Assembly (NCBI GenBank): GCA_015488935.1 | Contig: WFMU01000427.1 | Location: forward strand, 1-9,452 | Source: Flavobacteriaceae bacterium | GTDB taxonomy: Bacteria > Bacteroidota > Bacteroidia > Flavobacteriales > Flavobacteriaceae | Reading direction: 5' to 3' | DNA length: 9,452 nucleotides | Shown here: piece after piece, positions 1 through 6,041 of the stretch | Layout: each line of letters starts with the position of its first letter | Position numbering within the stretch: position 1 is the first letter of the stretch | Made by a program: the position numbers and the translations under genes | Notes under the pieces: generated by a model | The model's input: only the letters and a program-made list of their open reading frames with translations | Told to the model about the DNA's origin: nothing | The model's database searches: none

Positions 1-93
1 ATTAGATACATATACCTCATAGCCTAAATTTACTAATAATTGTTCTAATATGTGTACGGACTCGCCTCGGGATTTGTATCTTATTGTTTTCAT
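1..93 (-). CDS. N-terminus of a peptidoglycan-binding-domain protein (partial, runs off left edge)
   Basis: Only the first 31 codons are in the window; the reading frame is open to the edge. The start ATG (93-91) overlaps the TGA stop of the upstream SUKH gene in an ATGA arrangement, so translation of the two is probably coupled. The peptide begins MKTIRYKSRGESVHILEQLL and continues with VNLGYEV. This matches the opening of PG_binding_1-type domains, which typically start with Lys-x-Leu/Ile, then a Gly-x-x-Val-x-x-Leu-Gln-x-x-Leu helix, then Leu-Gly-Tyr. Such domains bind cell-wall peptidoglycan and are often joined to a lysozyme or peptidase. From what I recall, similar genes occur at the end of Bacteroidota contractile-injection clusters, where a role in particle release or wall penetration is plausible. 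The catalytic part, if any, lies outside the window. Moderate confidence, because only one helix of the domain is visible. Confidence 0.6.
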   Translation of the reverse strand, partial: MKTIRYKSRGESVHILEQLLVNLGYEVYVSN

Positions 94-725
94 CGTAAAT
101 CTATTTTAGGAATTTTAAATTCTGGGAAAATTTCTTTCAAAATTTTTAACTCAGGCATTACTTCAAAAGGTTTTTCATAAAAATTTCTATCATGTAAATG
201 ATGTCTTATCATATATATTCCAAAATAACTATTTATTACTTCAAAATACTGTGAAATAGTTAAAGGTATCTCTTGTAATTTTTTAGAACCTCCATTATTA
301 ACTGAACCTTCTGGAACATAGTATAATTTATAACCATCATTAAAAAACTTAATTGTAATATAATAATCTGAACCAATAATTGTTTCAAATATTCTATGCT
401 TTTTTATTTCTTTAATATCTGATTCTTCATACCAATCTACCCAAAGTTTTCCTTCAGTATTGTTTTCTGTCATTTCACCAAATGAATGTATATTAAAAAA
501 TCCTGTTAATAGAACTCTTTCTGTTTTTAAACTCCAATCTAACTCAATACCATCAAAAGCATTATAAAATTTAAAAATATCTTCTCCTACATTTATATTA
601 TACTCTTTTTCATAATATTCTAATTCTTCTCTTAAAAAATTAATATTTGAATCTTCTCTGTGTATTACAGCTCCTCTTTTAATTAAAGCTTGTTTCGTTT
701 TATTAAATCTATCTTTATAATCCAT
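90..725 (-). CDS. SUKH (SMI1/KNR4)-like protein, probable immunity protein to the upstream effector tip
   Basis: This 211-residue soluble protein has no signal peptide or membrane segment. Residues 31-65 carry the usual SUKH opening: an acidic helix (LREELEYYEKEY) followed by INVGEDIFKFYNAFDGIELD, which fits the family pattern of a hydrophobic helix then Phe-Tyr/Asn-x-x-x-Gly-Ile. A central beta-rich part follows (LLTGFFNIHSFGEM, then DYYITIKFFNDG). SUKH proteins are common immunity proteins next to polymorphic toxins, especially nuclease toxins. The gene starts two bases after the effector stop codon and its own stop overlaps the next start, so it sits inside the operon. The ATG at 725 has the A-rich leader AAAATAAAAATG, the same as the effector. 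The gene looks richer in A+T than the effector core: four 60-base lines counted by hand give about 21% G+C against about 31%, which fits acquisition together with the toxin tip. Immunity function is inferred from family and position. Confidence 0.72.
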   Translation of the reverse strand: MDYKDRFNKTKQALIKRGAVIHREDSNINFLREELEYYEKEYNINVGEDIFKFYNAFDGIELDWSLKTERVLLTGFFNIHSFGEMTENNTEGKLWVDWYEESDIKEIKKHRIFETIIGSDYYITIKFFNDGYKLYYVPEGSVNNGGSKKLQEIPLTISQYFEVINSYFGIYMIRHHLHDRNFYEKPFEVMPELKILKEIFPEFKIPKIDLR

Positions 726-734
726 TTTTATTTT
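723..734 (-). promoter_or_regulatory. A-rich translation start of the SUKH gene
   Basis: The mRNA reads AAAATAAAAATG, the same 12 bases as at the effector start. The effector stop TAA (730-728) lies inside it. No Shine-Dalgarno sequence is present. The arrangement supports ATG 725 as the real start and coupled translation of toxin and putative immunity protein. Confidence 0.5.
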
Positions 735-3700
735 GTATCTAATTTATTATTAAAGTATCTCAAAATTTGTTTTATTTTTATTCTAACTTGAATTTCATTT
801 GCTCTTCTAATATTATCATCTATTTTCCTATTTATTAAAATATTTGCTAATCTAACAGTAAAATCTGATTTATTAGTATATGGTCTGTTATTAACTATTT
901 CATTTATTAAAGTATTTGAGTATTCTATTCCTTTTCTATCAAAAAAACTTTTAATATGTTGCTGACCACTTTTAGCTAAATTAACTCCTGAAACCATTAG
1001 TCTAGGATTTGGTATATCTAATGTTGTTGTAAATATTGCTTTTGAATCTTTAATCCATTTTTGTTTTAGATTATTTTTCCCATCTTTTGGTTTATAATGA
1101 TATATTCCTGTTTTTGCTTGTACCTGTTTAGCAAAAATATTTAAGTCTTTTTTATAATACTTTACTTTAACATGCATCCAAACGACATTTTTTTGATTTG
1201 GATCATTATTATTTCCTCCTCTACTAGAAGTATTAAATATTAATGTATGTGTTTTGTTTTCGAATTTTTGATATGCTTTATTAATACTATTTGGTGTTGG
1301 TATTAAATTATTTGGGTTTCCCTCGCCTCCTAGGTGATCATTAATTAAATGAAATTGAATCCAACCATCATCCTGTCCAGTTGTCAATCCTAAAATATCT
1401 TTAACTTCGTTCCATCCAGTAACTCCAGATCCACTACCAGGAGGAGAACCATATTGTACTGCATCTGTTAAATAGTTCATAGTTACATTTGTTGGTTTAT
1501 TACTATCGGAGTTAAAATCAACATCTGATGCTGTAGGGTAATCTGCAGGTGTAAAATCCCCTGGTAATTCTCTCAATTTTTGACTTACAAGATTTACTGT
1601 GCTAATTAAATTTTCAGCATTTTTTTTATCTTCTTGAGTTGTTTTTCCTCCTTTTAAAGCTAACGATTTAGCTGCAACAAATTGATTGTAGGCTGCTTCT
1701 GCTTCAATCGCTTTTGATCTTGTATTTTTGTCTTTTTTGTGTTCAAAAATATGCTTAATCACTTGTTTTTTAACACTTTTCATCATTAATTTTGATGTTT
1801 TACCTTTTCCTTCAAAAAACAAAGTGTGTTCTTCATTATTTTTATCTTTAAATTTCTTTTTAATTCCTAGCCATTTAAATAGTCCTTTTACTGCTCCTTT
1901 AACCTTAACTTTTCCTTTTTTAACCAGTCCTTTAAATGCTTTCTTAGCTTTTTTAATAACTTTATTTATGGCTTTATCTATTCGTTTGCGTATTCGTTTT
2001 ATTATTTTTTGTACTCTTCCTGTTAGTCCTGTTACTCCTACTAGGGCTGCTAAAAATCCTATTAATACTGGTAATACTTTTGCTAGGGCTTTTTCAATAG
2101 ATTTTGCTACTGCTTGTACGTTTCCTTGTGCTAATGCTCTAATTCCGTTTACAAACGCATTAACCAATTCAAATATTTGAGCTGCTCTTTCTACAAAGAA
2201 TCGTACTACATCTATTATTAACATTGCAGCTTTTACAAATGCTCCTGCAGGGCTAAGTAATCCCATTATCCATTTAATTCCAGCTTCTACAACTTTGGTT
2301 ATTACCATATCTCTTATGGCATCCATTACTACAGTTTTTAAATCGTTAAACTGTTCTTTAATGTATTCCCAAAGGCCATGTATTCCTTTTTCTTTAATAA
2401 TGGTAAATACTTCTACGGCCTTTTCCATTGCCGAAACTACAGGTTCTCCTAATAATTTTACAGCTTTATTTCTAAAGTAATCCCAAGTTAATCCTAATAT
2501 TTGCATTACCAAACTAAATATTCCTTTTAGGCTAAATAAATCTTTTGGTATGGTTATTCCTATTCCACCTAAAGAGCCAGTAAGCCACTCTACTAATGCG
2601 GTTATTAGGTGTGTTTTTATGTTTATAAAGAAGTTTTCGAAGCCTTGTTTTATTCCTAAGAAAAGGTTTTTTAAGAATCCTATTGGATCTGCTATTATTG
2701 CTTTTATGGCATCTACTGCTGCTGCTAATAAGTTTAATAGTAGGTTTTTAATTTTAATAATGGTTTCTATTACTCCTTTTACAAAATTAAATGCTGCTTC
2801 TAGCCATGTTGCGCTTACGCGTTCTTTTATAGTATCGAATGTTTCTTGTAAACTATCTACATTTTCTTTGTATTTTTTGGCTAAATCTGTTGCTAATTCT
2901 TGTTCTTTTGCATTTACTGTTTCTTCTAAATCGGCATATTTATCTGTAAAGGCATCTAAGGCATCTTTGGCTAAGTCTTTTTGTTTTTTGCTTAGTCCAT
3001 CATAAATAGTTTGGGTTTTTTTTCTTCCATCATCTATTATTTTTAAGGCTTCATTTAATCCATTGGATATTATGGTTGCTATTTTATCAAATATACCATC
3101 TAGTGTTTTTATAAATTTTGTTTTTTCACTTACAAATACTTTTTTTATAGCACCTTCATTTACATCTTTTCCAGAAAAGAAACTTGCTATAGAATCGTCT
3201 ATGGTTGTCCAACCATAAATATCTCCTAATTTTTTTTCTACATTTTTTTCAAATGTTTTTTTAGCTTTATCTACAGCTTGTCCTTCTTCAAAAAAGAGAT
3301 CTACTTTTTCAGAAATACTGTCTAGTTTTTCTGCAACTTTGGTTTTGGTTTTGATATATACTTCATCAAATTTTGCATTTATTTCTTTTTGTTGTTCTTT
3401 GTCTGATTTTTCTGTTGTTTGTTGTTTATTTAATACACCTGCAAAATTTCCTAATTTGGATTGAAACATGCCATGTAGTCCTTTTTGACCTTCTACTTCG
3501 GCTGTATTTTGTGCTGCTCCTAATCTTACATTTTCTATTTTTCGATAGGTTTTTGGTGCTTGTTTTGCCTCGGCTTGTGCTTTTGTTTTTGAACCTAGTG
3601 CTTCTGTAAATTTTGGTTCGTTAGAATTTGCCAATTGTGCATCAGTCACTTCATTTTCTTTCATGTAATTATCTATGGATTCACTTTCCTTTTCCATAGA

Positions 3701-4474
3701 TATTTCTGTCTTGTGCTTTGGTTTTGGCGTTGCTGCTTTTTTATTTATTGGCTTTGGTGTTTTCCCTATTTTTTCTATTGGGATTTGTTTGGCTGTTTCT
3801 GTTGGTAAATTGCTTGTTGGTGGTTTGGTTTGTTTGGCATCACTTGCTAGTGGACCTGCTATTTTTTCTTTTTCGTTAGTAACATTTGTCCCTACATTTT
3901 TCTTTACGTCATCTAGAGGTTTTTCTTTTTTAAATTGTTCTGCGCTAGATTCATCTGTAGGTAAATTATCTTCTAAGTTATCTAAGTCTTTTTGTAATAA
4001 TTTTTTAAATGTTTGTGGAGTAAACTTTTTCTCTTTTGCTTCTTTAGAGGTATTTTCTATGGTTTTAAAATGTGTTATTTCATCATTTTTTTTATCTTGT
4101 TCTGCTTTTGTTAGTATAGAAGCCTCTTTTACTTGAGTAAGTTTGTTTTTTGGGTCTGGATGAACTTTTTGTTCGTCTTTTGTTTGTTTTATGTGTTTTA
4201 GTGTTGCTTTAAAAGCTTTATCTTCACTTGGCTTTTTTGGTGTTTTTATTACTTTAAAATCGCCATAAAATTGTTCTTTGGTTACTACCTTTTTTTTGTT
4301 TTCTTGTTTTTTGTTTTGTTTTTTTGTTTTTTTAATAAATAAATCTTCTCCTTTTTTTGTACCTTTTTTTTGGTTTTTCTTTTTTGCCGTTTTTACAAGC
4401 ACAAAAGAGCTTGATCCTGATTTTTTGGATTTTGCTTTTTTTGGTTTTACTTTATGTGCTAAGGCTGTACTCAT
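728..4474 (-). CDS. eCIS effector: conserved carrier core with a C-terminal nuclease-like toxin tip
   Basis: 1248 residues, about 140 kDa. Residues 1-300 are disordered and rich in Lys, Thr, Gln and Pro, starting MSTALAHKVKPKKAKSKK. A conserved-looking segment at about 310-345 (YRKIENVRLG, then HGMF at 334) leads into charged coiled coil at about 350-560. Residues 560-850 are the hydrophobic helical region I recognise from Bacteroidota eCIS effectors: ADPIGFLKNLFLGIKQGF (D596), ILGLTWDYFRNKAVKLLGEP (W664), SPAGAFVKA (P742), then basic RIRKRIDKAINKVIKK (about 827-842). The motif FKDKNNEEHTLFFEGKGK (H883) usually closes this constant part. The tip holds FHLINDHLGGEGNPNNLIP (H1042, H1047), with N1062, N1065 and E1072, resembling Endonuclease_NS_2-type beta-beta-alpha-metal nucleases. 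A helix-hairpin-helix-like segment (NNRPYTNKSDF, P1198) follows. No HEXXH motif or DUF4157 domain is visible. The start is seven bases after the tape-measure stop. The eCIS effector class is fairly sure; nuclease activity is inferred. Confidence 0.8.
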   Translation of the reverse strand: MSTALAHKVKPKKAKSKKSGSSSFVLVKTAKKKNQKKGTKKGEDLFIKKTKKQNKKQENKKKVVTKEQFYGDFKVIKTPKKPSEDKAFKATLKHIKQTKDEQKVHPDPKNKLTQVKEASILTKAEQDKKNDEITHFKTIENTSKEAKEKKFTPQTFKKLLQKDLDNLEDNLPTDESSAEQFKKEKPLDDVKKNVGTNVTNEKEKIAGPLASDAKQTKPPTSNLPTETAKQIPIEKIGKTPKPINKKAATPKPKHKTEISMEKESESIDNYMKENEVTDAQLANSNEPKFTEALGSKTKAQAEAKQAPKTYRKIENVRLGAAQNTAEVEGQKGLHGMFQSKLGNFAGVLNKQQTTEKSDKEQQKEINAKFDEVYIKTKTKVAEKLDSISEKVDLFFEEGQAVDKAKKTFEKNVEKKLGDIYGWTTIDDSIASFFSGKDVNEGAIKKVFVSEKTKFIKTLDGIFDKIATIISNGLNEALKIIDDGRKKTQTIYDGLSKKQKDLAKDALDAFTDKYADLEETVNAKEQELATDLAKKYKENVDSLQETFDTIKERVSATWLEAAFNFVKGVIETIIKIKNLLLNLLAAAVDAIKAIIADPIGFLKNLFLGIKQGFENFFINIKTHLITALVEWLTGSLGGIGITIPKDLFSLKGIFSLVMQILGLTWDYFRNKAVKLLGEPVVSAMEKAVEVFTIIKEKGIHGLWEYIKEQFNDLKTVVMDAIRDMVITKVVEAGIKWIMGLLSPAGAFVKAAMLIIDVVRFFVERAAQIFELVNAFVNGIRALAQGNVQAVAKSIEKALAKVLPVLIGFLAALVGVTGLTGRVQKIIKRIRKRIDKAINKVIKKAKKAFKGLVKKGKVKVKGAVKGLFKWLGIKKKFKDKNNEEHTLFFEGKGKTSKLMMKSVKKQVIKHIFEHKKDKNTRSKAIEAEAAYNQFVAAKSLALKGGKTTQEDKKNAENLISTVNLVSQKLRELPGDFTPADYPTASDVDFNSDSNKPTNVTMNYLTDAVQYGSPPGSGSGVTGWNEVKDILGLTTGQDDGWIQFHLINDHLGGEGNPNNLIPTPNSINKAYQKFENKTHTLIFNTSSRGGNNNDPNQKNVVWMHVKVKYYKKDLNIFAKQVQAKTGIYHYKPKDGKNNLKQKWIKDSKAIFTTTLDIPNPRLMVSGVNLAKSGQQHIKSFFDRKGIEYSNTLINEIVNNRPYTNKSDFTVRLANILINRKIDDNIRRANEIQVRIKIKQILRYFNNKLDTK
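820..960 (-). other. Helix-hairpin-helix-like segment at the effector C-terminus
   Basis: Residues about 1172-1218 read as two short helices around a turn: HIKSFFDRKGIEYSNTLI, then NEIVNNRPYTNKSDFTVRL, with P1198 in the Asn-Asn-Arg-Pro-Tyr turn. ComEA-like helix-hairpin-helix units have the same look (Ile-x-x-x-Arg-Pro-Tyr/Phe-x-x-x-x-Asp-Phe/Leu). The last 30 residues are strongly basic. Nucleic-acid binding that aids the neighbouring nuclease motif is a reasonable inference, no more. Confidence 0.35.
1155..1375 (-). other. Predicted nuclease motif region of the effector tip
   Basis: This stretch encodes roughly residues 1034-1107. Its centre reads FHLINDHLGGEGNPNNLIP and continues to N1062, N1065 and the YQKFE ending at E1072. 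The spacing His, Leu-Gly-Gly, Asn-Leu-Ile-Pro, Asn-x-x-Asn and Glu resembles Endonuclease_NS_2 proteins, which read GHLI-x-x-x-FGG then NLVP then Asn. There the His acts as general base and an Asn holds the metal. Here the Gly before the His is Phe, so the match is imperfect. No substrate can be assigned. Confidence 0.55.
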
Positions 4475-4483
4475 TTTTATTTT
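4472..4483 (-). promoter_or_regulatory. A-rich translation start of the effector
   Basis: The mRNA reads AAAATAAAAATG, with the ATG at 4474-4472 and the tape-measure TAA stop (4484-4482) just upstream. There is no Shine-Dalgarno motif. Bacteroidota often start translation from A-rich leaders of this kind. The identical 12-base context precedes the SUKH gene. The close spacing suggests that translation resumes after the upstream stop. Confidence 0.5.
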
Positions 4484-4904
4484 ACCACTTGGTATAAATT
4501 AATTGGTTTAACCATGGTAGTTTTATCATTCCTATTCCCCAAGGTAATTTATCTAATAATATATCTTGTGCTTGTTTTTCTATTTCTATATTTATTTTTG
4601 TTTGTGTTTGTATGACGTTTGCAAATCGTTGTAAAAACATAGCTCTTAGCGAATTAATTGCATTAGATTTATATATTTTCCAATGTGTTATTACTGCGCT
4701 TAATAGTTCATTACATTGTTGTTTTTCGTTTTCGGTTAGTTTTTGGTTTATGGTTATTACTTTGGTTAGTGGTATTCCTAGTAATATCTTTTCTAAACTC
4801 AATTCTAAATCTAATACTTCTTGATTGCCTGTTGCTAAATAATGTAGTACTAGTACCGCTTTATTTGTATGTTTTATTTTATGCTCTTTGGTTAGTAAAT
4901 CCAT
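4482..4904 (-). CDS. C-terminal piece of the contractile injection system tape-measure protein (after frameshift)
   Basis: 140 residues when read from the ATG at 4904, which lies four bases after the TAA (4911-4909) ending the N-terminal piece. The sequence matches the C-terminal end of the CIS tape-measure family (PF19268-like): HYLATGNQEVLDLELSLEKI, LLGIPLTKVI, LTENEKQQCNELLSAVITHW, LRAMFLQRF, and finally DILLDKLPWGIGMIKLPWL. That last motif (leucine-rich, Leu-Pro-Trp-Gly-Ile-Gly) is a family hallmark. The same frame is open further upstream, where it encodes VTEKGGLVLLHPFIKELFKT, also part of the family signature. The ATG at 4904 therefore looks like an internal methionine, not a true start. 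Re-initiation there could still give a separate small protein, but it would lack this conserved segment. Family identity is secure; expression as a separate protein is doubtful. Confidence 0.75.
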   Translation of the reverse strand: MDLLTKEHKIKHTNKAVLVLHYLATGNQEVLDLELSLEKILLGIPLTKVITINQKLTENEKQQCNELLSAVITHWKIYKSNAINSLRAMFLQRFANVIQTQTKINIEIEKQAQDILLDKLPWGIGMIKLPWLNQLIYTKW

Positions 4905-4908
4905 TGTT

Positions 4909-6036
4909 TTAAATAATTCTTTTATAAATGGATGTAATAATACTAATCCGCCTTTTTCGGTTACAATTTTTACATTTTTTGTTTGAAGGTCTTTTTCTTT
5001 TTGCTGCTTTGGCTTTTTCTTGTTTTTGTTTTTGTGCTTGTTTTTCTTTTAAAAATGCTGTTTTTTGTTTTTGCTCTTCTTCTATTTTTATTTTTTGTTC
5101 ATCATTAAACAAGGTTTCTTCTGTTTTGTTTTTATCAATTTCTTGTTTTGTTTTTTGGTTTTGTGTTTCTTCTATTTTTGATTTTACTTTTGGTTTTAGC
5201 ATTATTTTTTTTATAAAATCTACTGTTATTTCTGAAGTACTTTCAAATTGCAAAAACGCTTGAATAATGTGTAATGAAAACTGCTCTTTTTCTACATGAT
5301 TTAATATTTTTATTACTTCTTTTTCTTGTAAAAAAGTAAGCACTTTTTCTGAAATTTCTGTTATATTTTTTGTAGTGTTTTGTTGTTTATACCATTTTTT
5401 TATTTGTACTTCTGTAATTTTAACGTATAATTTTTTTTGTAAAATCGTTAATAATTCTTTTACAAATGGTTCTTGTTTGTTTTCTAATGTTTGTTTTCCA
5501 ATTATCTTTATTAATTTATAGTACTTTTTATCGTAATATACATTTGCCAATCGTTTTAAAAATAAAAAATCATACGTTGCATTCTGTTGTATTATTTTAA
5601 TTTGTTTGCTCGAAAATTTTAACGCTATTTTTAGCCATTCTTTTAGTTGCTTTATACTTATGTAATCTGGTAAAATACCTGTTTTTAAATAGTATATAAA
5701 AGCATCAAAAATAGATGGTTTAAGGCTTATTTCTGCTTTTATGTGCTCTGTTTCCTCAGGGTGTATTACATTAATTTTAGCAAGTTGATTGGTTAATTGT
5801 TGTAATAGTTTTTTTTGTAATTCTTGCGCATCAAAAGTTTCTGTATTTAAATGTAATGTTATTTCTTCAATAGTACATTTTAATTTTGGGTATGCTGCAC
5901 TCCATCTGTCAAATAAACTTTCTACTTTTGGTAAAAATTGATACTTTATAAATGTTGCATATTGTTTTTCGTAAGAAAATGTGGTATTGTTTTCTTGCAT
6001 TTCTACTTGAAACGATATGTTATCTATTTTATGCAT
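4909..6036 (-). CDS. N-terminal piece of the contractile injection system tape-measure protein (frameshifted)
   Basis: 375 residues as read. The N-terminus (MHKIDNISFQVEMQ, about residues 1-90) has the family opening: a beta strand, then YATFIKYQFLPKVESLFDRW, then a second strand (IEEITLHLNTE) and helix QELQKKLLQQLTNQL. Tape-measure proteins set the tube and sheath length of phage-tail-like particles, here corresponding to Afp14 of the antifeeding prophage. A helical middle follows, then a Lys/Gln/Glu-rich linker (about 283-346). From about residue 347 the frame changes to KRPSNKKCKNCNRKRR and a tail unlike the family, ending at TAA 4909. Dropping one A near 4992-5001 joins it to the downstream piece as one 517-residue protein. 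The start is five bases after the previous gene's stop, with the A/T-rich leader TAATAATT. Identity is confident; whether the gene is broken or wrongly read cannot be decided here. Confidence 0.8.
   Translation of the reverse strand: MHKIDNISFQVEMQENNTTFSYEKQYATFIKYQFLPKVESLFDRWSAAYPKLKCTIEEITLHLNTETFDAQELQKKLLQQLTNQLAKINVIHPEETEHIKAEISLKPSIFDAFIYYLKTGILPDYISIKQLKEWLKIALKFSSKQIKIIQQNATYDFLFLKRLANVYYDKKYYKLIKIIGKQTLENKQEPFVKELLTILQKKLYVKITEVQIKKWYKQQNTTKNITEISEKVLTFLQEKEVIKILNHVEKEQFSLHIIQAFLQFESTSEITVDFIKKIMLKPKVKSKIEETQNQKTKQEIDKNKTEETLFNDEQKIKIEEEQKQKTAFLKEKQAQKQKQEKAKAAKRKRPSNKKCKNCNRKRRISIITSIYKRII
4992..5001 (-). other. Frameshift site in the tape-measure gene
   Basis: The mRNA around here reads GCAGCAAAAAGAAAAAGACC. 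In the upstream frame it gives Ala-Ala-Lys-Arg-Lys-Arg-Pro. With one A fewer it gives Ala-Ala-Lys-Glu-Lys-Asp-Leu, which runs straight into the conserved C-terminal part. The exact base cannot be fixed, because two A5 runs and other A-rich codons lie in a low-complexity linker. The needed change is a single-base deletion, or a +1 slip. Confidence 0.75.
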
Positions 6037-6041
6037 AATTA

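Noticed and set aside
1728..3005. Open frames on the plus strand opposite the effector (1728-2180, 2295-2480, 2550-3005)
   Set aside because: They lie antisense to the conserved effector core and their Phe/Ser/Thr/Ala/Ile-rich composition mirrors its Lys- and Ala-rich codons. They have no recognisable motif.
3000..4474. DUF4157 metalloprotease in the effector N-terminal half
   Set aside because: No HEXXH motif was found on reading the protein.
728..4474. Rhs/YD-repeat or type VI VgrG-linked toxin
   Set aside because: There are no YD repeats, no PAAR or VgrG sequence, and the core matches eCIS effectors.
3373..4502. Phe/Leu-rich plus-strand frames that look like membrane proteins (3373-3609, 3675-4136, 4278-4502)
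   Set aside because: They are complements of Lys-rich, AAA-heavy coding sequence, which always gives apparent Phe/Leu-rich hydrophobic frames.
4992..5001. Programmed ribosomal frameshift at an A-rich slippery site
   Set aside because: The shift needed is +1, while A-run slippery heptamers promote -1. The A runs are only five long, and no downstream stem or recoding motif is evident.
4612..5263. Plus-strand frames opposite the tape-measure gene
   Set aside because: They are shadows of a well-identified family on the minus strand, with no start context or motif of their own.
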